DNA of 64,000 nt from Planctomycetia bacterium (GTDB lineage Bacteria > Planctomycetota > Phycisphaerae > UBA1845 > Fen-1342). The notes under the pieces are model-generated. The model was not told the DNA's origin, searched no databases, and saw only the letters and a list, made by a program, of their open reading frames with translations. The position numbers and the translations under genes are program-made. The stretch is taken from assembly GCA_015709575.1 (NCBI GenBank), contig CP054190.1, forward strand, positions 2,478,616 to 2,542,615, given 5' to 3'. Below are positions 25,777-35,500 of this stretch, one piece after another; the first letter of the stretch is position 1; each line of letters begins with the position of its first letter.

Positions 25777-27453
25777 ATGTCAGACATCGCCGCTTCGGTC
25801 CCCACCGTCGTTCGTACGCGCTTTGCCCCGTCGCCGACGGGGTATTTGCACATCGGCGGCGCTCGCACGGCCCTGTTCAACTATCTGCTGGCGCACCGTC
25901 TGGGTGGGAAGTTCATCCTGCGGATCGAGGACACCGACCAGGCCCGCAATATTGAGCGCGCGGATGAGAAGCTGATCGAGGACATGCGCTGGCTGGGATT
26001 GATCTGGGACGAGGGTCCGGGCGTGGGTGGGCCTGCGGGCGAGTATCACCAGAGCCGGCGCCTCACTGTCTATCGCCAGCACGCGCAGCGCCTGCTCGAC
26101 AGCGGCAAGGCCTACTATGCCTTCGACACGCGCGAAGAGCTGGATGCGATGCGAAAGGCGGCGGAGTCGGCCAAGCGCCGCTTCCGCTACCCGCGACCGG
26201 CGCAATTTCCCAGCGAGTCCGACGCCCAGCGCGCCCGATCGGAGGGGCGGCCGGTGGTCGTTCGATTTCGCATGCCCGAACGCGACTTCGTCGTGAATGA
26301 TCTGTTGTGTGGCGAGGGCGGCGTGCGAATCGCCTCCAGCGAGGTGGATGACTTCGTCATTCTCAAGAACGACGGCTGGCCGACGTATCACTTTGCCGTG
26401 GTCGTGGATGACCAGGACATGCTGGTGACGCACGTGCTCCGCGGGCAGGAGCACCTGATGAACACGCCCAACCATCTCGGGCTGCAGGAGTCGCTCGGCT
26501 TCCGCACGCCCGTGTACGCCCATCTACCCGTCATCCTCAACATGGACGGGTCCAAGATGAGCAAGCGCGAGAAGGACGCCGCGGTGCGCAACGCCGCGAA
26601 GGCCGCGATTACCTCCGGTGCGTCGAGCGAGGGGGCGCTCCGTGCGGCGACGGGCGCTGAGCCGGATTCGTTCGCGGCGTGGCTGCGCGGAGACGTGCAG
26701 CTCGATTCCGCAGCGCTGGATCGGCTCGCTGCGGCGCTGGAGGTGCAGCCGCCCGAGATCCAGATTCACGATTTTCGCGCCAGCGGCTACGTGCCGGCGG
26801 TGCTGCTGAACTTCATCTCGCTGCTGGGCTGGTCGCCGGGAGAGGATCGCGAAAAGATGAGCATGGCCGAGATGTGCTCCCTGTTTTCCCTGGAGCGCGT
26901 CGGTCGCACGAATGCGCGCTTCGATCGCGCCAAGCTGCTGAACTTCAACACCACCGCGCTCGCGGCGATGGACACTCCCTCGAAACGCACCCTGCTGCGC
27001 GACTATCTGGTGCTCCACGACGACAGCCCGCTCGCCGCGCTGGATGACGCCATGCTTGATCGCCTGATCGACATGTGTCCCGGTGTCCGCCTGTTGCGCG
27101 ACGTCGAGACCAAGTGCCGGGCGCTATTTGTCGCCGATGACGCGCTGCGGCTCGATCCGGCGGCGCGGGACAAGGTGTTGCTGAAAAATGAGCGGGCCGG
27201 ATTGCGGACGCTCGAAGCGTTGGCGTCGCGATTGGACACCCTTCCCGAGTGGAAGGCGTCTGCGATCGATGCGCTGGTGCGCAACTTCGCCGAGGAACAG
27301 GGCCTGAAGCTCGGCGATGCCGCCCAGCCGGTACGGGTGGCAATCACCGGCACGACCGTCAGCCCGCCTCTATTCGAATCCCTGGAGTTGCTCGGCCGCG
27401 AACGCAGCCTGGCGCGCATCCGAGGCACGATTCGCTCACTCTCCGTCGTGTAG
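25777..27453 (+). CDS. gltX: Glutamate--tRNA ligase
   Basis: Class I aminoacyl-tRNA synthetase that charges tRNA-Glu. The protein has 558 residues, somewhat longer than the usual 460-500. The HIGH-type motif is in APSPTGYLHIGG (17-28) and the KMSKR motif at 260-264. The extra length lies directly after KMSKR, where about 60 residues (265-325; Ala-rich with ITSGASSEGALRAATGAE) precede the conserved GYVPAVLLNFISLLGWSPG. The C-terminal anticodon-binding helical domain is complete (QPVRVAITGTTVSPPLFE). Discriminating versus non-discriminating specificity cannot be read; no gatCAB is in the window. Confidence 0.95.
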   Translation: MSDIAASVPTVVRTRFAPSPTGYLHIGGARTALFNYLLAHRLGGKFILRIEDTDQARNIERADEKLIEDMRWLGLIWDEGPGVGGPAGEYHQSRRLTVYRQHAQRLLDSGKAYYAFDTREELDAMRKAAESAKRRFRYPRPAQFPSESDAQRARSEGRPVVVRFRMPERDFVVNDLLCGEGGVRIASSEVDDFVILKNDGWPTYHFAVVVDDQDMLVTHVLRGQEHLMNTPNHLGLQESLGFRTPVYAHLPVILNMDGSKMSKREKDAAVRNAAKAAITSGASSEGALRAATGAEPDSFAAWLRGDVQLDSAALDRLAAALEVQPPEIQIHDFRASGYVPAVLLNFISLLGWSPGEDREKMSMAEMCSLFSLERVGRTNARFDRAKLLNFNTTALAAMDTPSKRTLLRDYLVLHDDSPLAALDDAMLDRLIDMCPGVRLLRDVETKCRALFVADDALRLDPAARDKVLLKNERAGLRTLEALASRLDTLPEWKASAIDALVRNFAEEQGLKLGDAAQPVRVAITGTTVSPPLFESLELLGRERSLARIRGTIRSLSVV

Positions 27454-27465
27454 GAGCGTCCGGCC

Positions 27466-27828
27466 ATGACGTCAAACCGCCGATCCGTCCGTTGCTTCGC
27501 TCCCGCGTGCACCCTGCTGGCGCTGCTTTGCGCAGCCGGCGGCTGCGGCGTCAGCATCAACGGCCAGTGGCGAATGATCCGCGCCAACCCGAATCGCGAC
27601 GTTTTCGCGATAGACCACGCAACTTTCTCGCGCGACCGCGGCTATTCCGCGACGATCACCGTGGATGGTCGCACCGCCGAGGAGACCGGGGAGTATGAGT
27701 TCAACGGGTTTCAGGTGCTGCTGCGACCCCAGGCGGGCGGCCAGCGACGCTACAGCGCCTCGGTGATGTTCGGCGAGCTGCGGATCACGGATTCGCAGCA
27801 GCGCTCCGTGACCCTGCGCCGAAAATGA
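27466..27828 (+). CDS. Small exported protein, possible lipoprotein
   Basis: 120 residues with an N-terminal export signal (about 12-27, APACTLLALLCAAGGC); Cys27 sits in a lipobox-like but imperfect context (AGGC). The rest reads as a compact beta-strand domain (SINGQWRMIRANPNRDVFAI, SATITVDGRTAEETGEYEFN, QRYSASVMFGELRI-like segments). This resembles small periplasmic domains of unknown role; no family is recognised. It is 12 bases after gltX, and its stop overlaps the acylphosphatase start. Confidence 0.6.
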   Translation: MTSNRRSVRCFAPACTLLALLCAAGGCGVSINGQWRMIRANPNRDVFAIDHATFSRDRGYSATITVDGRTAEETGEYEFNGFQVLLRPQAGGQRRYSASVMFGELRITDSQQRSVTLRRK

Positions 27829-28148
27829 TGAACGAATCCCACTCCCCTGCTGGCGAGCCGGGCAGCGCAGCTCCATTGCGCCGCGTTCGGGCGCGCTTCA
27901 CCGGGCGCGTGCAGGGCGTCGGCTTCCGGGCGACGGTACGAGCGCTGGCGCTTCAACTTGGCCGGATCAGCGGCTGGGTCCGCAATGACGCGGACGGCGC
28001 GGTGACGATGGAAGCACAGGGCGACAACCAGCGCGTATCCGCGCTATTGGACGCGATTCGGCGCGAAATGGCGGGCAACATTCGGAGTACCGTGACGTCC
28101 GAGGCAGCGCCACAGCACCCCGAAAGCGGCTTCGACATCCGGTATTGA
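27825..28148 (+). CDS. acyP: Acylphosphatase
   Basis: Small enzyme that hydrolyses acyl-phosphates. 107 residues with an N-terminal extension of about 20 residues before the domain. The phosphate-binding loop is GRVQGVGFR with catalytic Arg35, and the catalytic Asn54 is in GWVRNDADGAV; the spacing between them is one residue longer than in E. coli YccX. The C-terminal strand ends FDIRY, as usual (xFxIRY). The start overlaps the preceding stop (ATGATGA). It could affect acyl-phosphate pools made by PlsX, but that link is speculative. Confidence 0.92.
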   Translation: MMNESHSPAGEPGSAAPLRRVRARFTGRVQGVGFRATVRALALQLGRISGWVRNDADGAVTMEAQGDNQRVSALLDAIRREMAGNIRSTVTSEAAPQHPESGFDIRY

Positions 28149-28156
28149 CGCGCCCC

Positions 28157-28681
28157 TCACCATCGCGGGCGAGCCCGCCCGCGGCGCCGACGATCCCAGT
28201 TCAGGAACAGCGGTAGCGTTGTCAGGCCGACCGCCAGCAAGGCCGCCAGCATCGACACGGTGACGACGTGCAGGAACGTCTGCCCGGCGGACATGCGCCA
28301 CGCGGACAACCACCAATGCGTATAGAACGCCAGGACCAATTGGCCGGGCACGGCCGCGAGAAACGCGACCAGCAGGCGCACCCACCAGATCTGCGTGTTG
28401 AGCCACTCGCGCAGCCAGGTCACCGCAATTCCTGTCAATCCGAAGCAAAACGCCGAGGCCCCGATCGGAGCGCTTGTCCCGCCGTAACCACCGCTGCCGA
28501 GATCCTGCGCAAATCCGACGAGAAACGCGGCTATGCGAGCATCACCGGTCGGTAGCGCCAGGGCGCAGAAGAGTGCATACGCGAGCAGCAGATCGAGCGA
28601 CTCGATGCCGAACTGTCGCGCTGCCGCGGTCTGCAGCACGAAAGCAACCAGCAGGACGGTGAGAAATGCTCGCCAGGGCAT
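28157..28681 (-). CDS. MreD-like integral membrane protein
   Basis: 174 residues with five or six hydrophobic segments and a basic C-terminal tail (NWDRRRRGRARPRW). Segments such as GFAQDLGSGGYGG followed by GASAFCFGLTGIAVTWL resemble MreD, the small membrane subunit of the elongasome, in length, topology and the GxxxDL pattern in the third helix. mreB and mreC are not adjacent, so identity is uncertain; it could be another small membrane protein. The start at 28681 gives an N-terminus PWRAFLTVLLVAF that goes straight into the first helix. It is last in the leftward run behind the secretin and a lipoprotein. Confidence 0.45.
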   Translation of the reverse strand: MPWRAFLTVLLVAFVLQTAAARQFGIESLDLLLAYALFCALALPTGDARIAAFLVGFAQDLGSGGYGGTSAPIGASAFCFGLTGIAVTWLREWLNTQIWWVRLLVAFLAAVPGQLVLAFYTHWWLSAWRMSAGQTFLHVVTVSMLAALLAVGLTTLPLFLNWDRRRRGRARPRW

Positions 28682-28839
28682 GTGGGGACAGTGTAGTCGA
28701 GGTGGCGATCGGTAGCGCGGCCGCGTTGGGCTGTGCAATCGCGGATTCCGCCCAGTGCCGCGCCGCGGGAGGAGCCGCCAACGGGTACCCGATCAAGCGG
28801 CGCCGAGGCCACCGCCCGGCCGCGCGCAGCCGTCCGGCG

Positions 28840-29598
28840 CTACTCCCTGGCCGGCGTGAGCGATGGCGGCGGTGCGGCTCCCCCCAACGGTGCGACAGAG
28901 GTCGTTGAGGACGGGGGCTTGAAGCCGCGCGGCCGCTGCACGGCCGGCATCGGCACATCGAAGCCGCGCGGCGTGGATTGCACCAGCACGCCATCCGCCC
29001 GTCGATAGCCGATCTGCACCTCAATGCGCTTGCCGGAGGGATCGACGTTGGGCGGCCAGCGCAGCACGAACCCGTAGTAATAGCCTCCGACGGCCCGCTT
29101 CCGCACGCGGAATCCGGTCGCGGCGACCTGGTCAAGCGTCCACTCGTGCAGCGGCTCGCGGACAAAGTCGCCGGCGGCATCCATGCCGATACGGGACATG
29201 GACAGAACCACCGGATTGGAGACAAAAGCCCCTTTTTCGGTGTCACGAGAGACAAAATACGTCAGAACGCGAAAGCCGACGGTTTTTCCCGTGGCGGAAT
29301 CCTGAATCCACGGAACGGCGCTCCAGAAACACTGCACGCTGACGATGTCGTCGCGCACCGGAACCGCCATCACGTCGATGTAGGCGGGCGGCGCGACCGC
29401 CACCGAGGGCGGCCGGCCGACGCCCGCGTAAGGGTCCTTTGCCGGTTCGGCGCAACCGGCTGCAATCCCTGCCACCAGCGCGAGGGCCAGCCAGACTTCG
29501 GCTTTGCAACGCCCTACGAATCCGCCACGCCGGCCGAGCAGAAAGCGGGCCGACGGTGCATCCGCGCCGGCACTACGCCGTCGGTGAAGGTCCGTCAT
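28840..29598 (-). CDS. Lipoprotein coupled to the giant secretin
   Basis: 252 residues. After a basic leader the signal segment VWLALALVAGIAAGC provides a good lipobox. The mature part has a beta-rich domain (VAVAPPAYIDVMAVPVRDDI, FWSAVPWIQDSATGKTVGF, RVLTYFVSRDTEKGAFV) and a Pro-rich tail. Its ATG overlaps the secretin stop by four bases (ATGA), implying coupled translation. Secretins often need a lipoprotein pilotin for outer-membrane insertion, so a pilotin or accessory role is a reasonable inference, although sequence similarity to GspS or PilF is not apparent. Confidence 0.65.
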   Translation of the reverse strand: MTDLHRRRSAGADAPSARFLLGRRGGFVGRCKAEVWLALALVAGIAAGCAEPAKDPYAGVGRPPSVAVAPPAYIDVMAVPVRDDIVSVQCFWSAVPWIQDSATGKTVGFRVLTYFVSRDTEKGAFVSNPVVLSMSRIGMDAAGDFVREPLHEWTLDQVAATGFRVRKRAVGGYYYGFVLRWPPNVDPSGKRIEVQIGYRRADGVLVQSTPRGFDVPMPAVQRPRGFKPPSSTTSVAPLGGAAPPPSLTPARE

Positions 29599-32500
29599 TG
29601 CCTTGCCCCGCGCAACGTGACCGGAACGTTGTAGCCGCCACCATCCGACTCCTCCTCGCGGCGGGGCGCCGCCTCGCGCGACGGGCCGTACTCGCCGGAA
29701 TCGTCCTGTGGCAACGGCGACGGCTCAATCGGATCGGCCGGCGCCTCGCCGTCGACCGGCGCGTCCGGATCGGTGATGCGGAGACTCTTAAGCAGCGGGC
29801 TGCTGAGCACATCCTGCGGAATACCGCCGGTCTCGTCGCGCACCTCGATGGAAATCGCGCGAAAATCCTCCACCGTTCGGATGATCGTGGGCGTCAGAAC
29901 GATCAGCAGTTCGGTACGCTCGTTCGAATTCTGTGAAAAGCGGAAGAGCGTGCCCAGCAGGGGAATATCGCCGAAGATCGGCACCTTCGTGTCGGTGATC
30001 TGCTCGCGCGACTGGATCATGCCGCCCAGCACGATGGTTTCGTTGTTCTTCACGGACACGACGGTCTGCGCCTCGCGCTTGAAGAAAATCGGGGCGCGCA
30101 CACCGGGACCGACATCCACGGTGGAGTTGGTCAGGTCGCTGACGATCTGCGTGATCTCCATGCGGACGTAGCCGTCGGAGTTGATCTGCGGCGTCACGGT
30201 CAACTCGATTCCGACATCCTGACGGCCGACGGAGGTCGTGATCTGCCCGCCGGTGGTGGTGCTCGTGCTGTTCACGTACGGGACGTCCTGCGTGACCTTG
30301 AAAACCGCCTCCTGCTTGTCCATCGCGGTGACCTGCGGCCGGCTGAGCACCTTGAGCGAACCTTCGGTCTGAAGCGCGTGCAGCAGGAAGTTGAAATCGT
30401 TGCCGGAGATGGTGAAGGTGAAGCCGCCCAATCCGGCGCCCGCGGCGCCGATGTCAGTACCGCCGACGAAGTCGAAGCTGGTCGTGTCGCCCGGTCCGGC
30501 CTTGGTGAACTGCAGGTCCTGGGCGGCCATCTCGACGCCCAGCTCGAGCGAGTTGTTCATCGTCACTTCCAGGATCAGCACCTGGATCATCACCTGCGGC
30601 GGCGCCTGGTCCAACTCGCGCAGCACGCTGAAGACGTTGTCTTCGAAGCGCGGGCTGTAGCTGAGAATCACCGTGTTGGAATCCTCGTTCGAGATGGCCA
30701 GCACCTCGCGCTCGCCGAGGCGCTGCGCCGAGATCTGGCCGTCGCCGAGCGACTCGAGCCGCGCCTTCTCGCCCTCGCTCCACTCCCGCACCGACGCGGC
30801 CACGCTTTCGGCCGTGTTGTTCTGCGGCGAGAAAACGATGGTCTTGCGATCGGGGATTTCCTTCGTGTCCAGGTCGTAAATGAGCTGCTCTGCCAGTTCG
30901 AGGTAGCCGCGCGTGCCGGCGACGACCACCGAGTTGGTGCGGCGGTCCGTCGTAAACGAGAGCTGCTCGCGGCCGCCCGCGGACCCAACGCCCTCGAGTA
31001 CGAGGTTGCGATCGGTGTTGGTGATCACGTCACCCGCGGCGCCGGTACCGCCGGTGCGCGTGCCGGTCTGGCGGGTCGCGCCCTGCGTGGCCGTGAAAAT
31101 GCCCTGGAGCGTGGCGACCATTTCCTCCGCGTCGGAGTTGCGCAGCGTGAATACGCGGATCTGCTGGGAATCCGGCGGCACGTCGATCGCGCGAATGAGC
31201 GACTCCATCAGCGGCATGGCCGGCGGCGGCGCCATGACGACCAGCGAGTTGGTTCGCAGGTCCGCGATAGTCACGATGTCGCGGCGCAAGGCGCGGAGTG
31301 TCTCGGACGAGCGTTCTGCGGTCTGCTCGGTCTGCCACATGACCATGACCTGCGACAGCGCGTCCGTCGCGCCGGTGCCGGCGCCGGTGGTGCGGCCGCC
31401 CGTACCGCCCTGTTGATTCACACCCACTGACCCGCCGCGGCCCTCGAGCATGCTTTGCAGCAGTTCGCCGGCGTTCTGGGCATCGGCCTTTTCCAACTTG
31501 AACATGCGGATCAGCGTGCCGCCGCTGGGATCGACGTCGTCGATGCGGCGGACGATGTCCTCGAGGTCGCGCAGCAGCGAGGTAGGCCCGCGTGCAACGA
31601 TCGAATTGGTTGCGACATCATGCGACACGGACAGATCAATCGAGCCGGCCACACCGCCCGCGGCCCCGCCGCCGCCGCCGCCGCCGCCGGCCTGGTTCTG
31701 GAAAAGCTGCTGGACGGACTGAGCCAGCTCCTCGGCCTTGGCGCGGCGCAGCGGCAGAATCAAAGTCATGCGCCCGATCTCGGAGGGCTGATCCAGCTCG
31801 CTGATCCAGCGATCCAGCAGGATCATGTCCTCCGCGGAAGCCGCCAGCAGCAGGCTGTCGGTGATGACGTCGGCGGACACGTAAATCGGCGCCGCGCTCG
31901 CCCCACCGCCCGTCGCGCCCGCCCCTGTGCCGGCGCCGCCCTGGCCACGGACGCGCTGCAGGATCTCATTGAGCTGCGCGGCGACATTTGAAGCCGTGTT
32001 GAGGCGCACCTTGCGTATCTTGAAGGACACGGTCGGGTCAAAGCTCTTGTCCAACCCGGCCACGACCTGCTCCGCCTCACCGAGCCAGTCGCGCGTGCCG
32101 GTAAGGACGAGCGAATTACTGCGCGTGTCGGGTGTGACAAACAGCACGTCCTTGAGGTCGCCCTGCGTTTCACCACCGCCGGCCTGCGTCTTGGCCTCCT
32201 TCTTGCGGTCAAAAACCTCCTGCAGCAGCGACGCGAGCTTGGACGCATCTCCGAACTTCAGGGCTACAAAGCGCGTTGCAACGGTCGGGTAGCTGTCGCT
32301 CTTGTCGAGGCTGCCCGCCAGGTCAGCGATCATGCGCTGCATCTCGTCCGTCGCGAGCACCAGCAGCGCGTTCGAGCGATCGTCCGCGACGATCACGGCG
32401 CTATCGCGGGCCTTGTTCGCGTCGGCGTCACCCAGCGCCTGGGCGCGCTTTTCCAACATGTCGTTGAGCTTCGTGGCCAGCGACGTGGCCGACTGATTCC

Positions 32501-35500
32501 GCAGGTTCACCACGCTCAGCCGGATGCCCAGGTCCATGCCGGTGCGATCCAGCCGGGTCACGATATCCGCCGCCAGGTCGCACGCCTCGCGCCGCCCCAT
32601 CACCACCAGCGTGTTCGTGCGCTTGTCGTGGTTCACCACGAGCGTGTACTGCAGCCCCGTGCCTCCGCCATCACTCGAAACCGGCGGCATCACCTCCGCG
32701 GGCGTGGTGTCGCCGGACTCGGCCGGGCGCTTCAGCGCCTTTTTGCTTTCGTCGAACAGCCCCCGGACCAGTTCCGCGACGCGTTCGGCGCTGGCATGCT
32801 GCAGGACGAACGTCCGCACCTGCGTGTCGGCGCCGATCGGCAACGTGTCGAACACGCCCACGATCTCACGCAGGGCGTCATTGTTCGCGGGCGTCGAGTA
32901 GATGATCAGCGAGTTCGTGCCCTTTTCCGCCAGCACACGGATCGGGCGCTCCAGGTCGAGTTCCGGCAAGGTTCGGCCGTCGGCGGTCGTCAGGCGCAGC
33001 TTGCGCACCACCTTTCGCCCGGTGACGCCGCCGCCCGAGGCCGCACCGCCGGCCGCCTGGGCCGCGGCTTCCTGTTCCTGCTGGATCATTTCTGTCAGCA
33101 GCGTCGCCAGGCTCTCGGCCGTCGCGTTCACGAGGCCGACGATAATCATGTCGCTAGCCTGGCGGCTGGCGACGCCGTCGCGCGGGGCGATGTCGATATC
33201 AATCGTTTCGATCAGCGCGCCGATTTCCTGGAAGTCGCGCTCGGTGCCGATGACGATCAACCCGTTCGCGCGGTCCTCGGCGATGACCGTGGCGCGAGTC
33301 TCGGCCGCTTCCTGGCGCTGGTCGTAGAGGCGTTGAAGGATCGGCGTCAGCTTGGCGGCCGCTTCGACGGCGTCAATGAAATCCAACGGCACGAACATCG
33401 GCGCGGCGCTGTAAGTGCCTGCGCCGGTGTCGAATTTCTCGATGAGCGCTGCGATCATCTCGATATACGTGTCTGTGGCGACCACCACCAGCGCGTTACC
33501 CTTCGGCTCCGGCACGATCGTGACGGTATCGCCCGGGCCGGGGCGGGCCGTCCGAGTGCGGATGAACTCGTCGACGATCTGCTGGATGATCGCGGCGACG
33601 GCCGGCGCCTTGGCTTCCGCAAGCTGAAACACCTCGATCCGAGGCTTCGGGCCGGTGACTTCCATCGCCGCCAGCACGCGCTTGTATAGCTCCAGATCTT
33701 CCGCATTGCCCGACACGATCACCTGACCGCTGCCAAACGGCACCGCCGTCAGCGTGCCGCGCAACTGACCCGATATCGACTTGACCGCCTCAATCGCCGA
33801 TTGCGTGGCGGCCGGCTCCTCAACCAGTTCCTGAATGTCCTGTGCCGTGGCGCCGCCGATCGTGGGGCGCACCGGCCGCGGCGCCGCAGGCTGGCCCGCT
33901 GCGGAAGCCGCCCCGCTTTCGGACACCCCGCCGGAAGCGGCGCCCGCCCCAGGCTTGCCATCACCACCATCCATCGCGCTCGCAGGATCGTCAGGGTGGA
34001 TTTCCTCGACCTCGACAGCCGGCCGGCGCGCCGGCACAGCATCCGTCGGCGGCGACGCGCTCGTCGGCACAGTCGTTGTGCGACGGGCCGGACGCGTTGC
34101 GCCTGATTGCGGGGCGCCGACGGGCGGCGAGCCTTCCGCCGCAGATGCCGGTTGTGTCGCAGGAGCGCTTCGCCGGGTCGGGCGACCGGAGCGGCCGTCT
34201 GCCGCGGGCTGAGTCCCGGCCGGCTGCGTGGACGGTGCGGGATTCGCGGACGCGGGTTGTGTCGATGCCGGGCGTCCGCCAGCGTTCGCCGCGGGCTTTT
34301 CCGGTTGGGCCTGGGCAAGCTTGCGCCCGGAAGAGGAGCCGCCTTCGCGCACCCGTGGACGACTGCCGCCCTTGTCGCCCGATTTTTCGGCGTTCGGTTT
34401 GTCGTCGGCATCCGGTATCAGGAGTGCCACCAGCGCCGGCCCGATCATCGGCGCGATCAGAGTGAGGCCGCCTGACGCCCCGCCGCCGGAAACGGCGGAT
34501 CGCTGCTCGCTGCCGGTCGGCCGGGCAACGATGGGCCGCGTTTCCGTCGCGGGCGCCTGCGCTCCGCCGCGTTCCTCGCTGTTCGGTGCGCGGCGCGGGC
34601 GATTGCCGCCCGGCTGCCGGCCGGGCATGGCGCCCCCACCGCCCCCGGGATTCTGCCGACCCGGATTGACGGCCGGTCCGCGCGTACCGATGTCAGCCGG
34701 ACCGACGGCGGGCGGGGGCGAGAAGCCGCCGCCACCCGGCTGAAAGTTCGGCCGCGGCCCGCTGGCGCCACCGCCGGTGTTGATCGGTGTGCGCGTGGGC
34801 GTGCGTCGCGGGGTCTGACCGGATGCGCCGGCGCCGCCCGGTCGCGCGCCCTGCAACGTGTTCGCCAGGTCAACGGCCTCGTCCGACGATAGATTGCGCA
34901 GCGTAACGACCTCGGTAATGAAGTCGCTGCGGCGGATCCGCGACAACTGCGCGACGACGTTTTCCACCATGCCGGCGCCGACGGGATCGCCGTAGGCCAG
35001 AATCGTATTGGTGTATTCATCGGCCGTGACGATAATGACGCGCGGCTCGCGATTCTCCGTGCGGGACTGGACCTGTTCGGCGTCGTTGAGGAGGCGCTGA
35101 ACGTTCTCCGCGAGCTGCACGGCATCCATGCCCAGCGGCACCTCGATGATCTTGACGGGCGCGGCGACGATCGTGGGGTCATCGAACTGCGCGACCAGCT
35201 CGCGAATGCGGGCGAGTTCTCCCTTCGACGCCTTCACGGTGATGATCCGGGCCACGTCGTTCGGGATCATGATCGGACCGCGCGACGGAACGGCCGACCC
35301 CATCCCGCCCATCATGCCCATGCCGCCGCCGCCGCCGCGCTGGGGAACGGTGGTGCTGAGGAATTTCTGAATAAACGCGACCACCTGAGAGGGCTGCGCG
35401 TTCCGAACGGCGATATCGACGGGCGTCGGCTCCGGCTGGTCAACGATGTTGATGATCCGCTCGACGAACACAAACGTCTGAGGCGAGCCGACCACCATGA

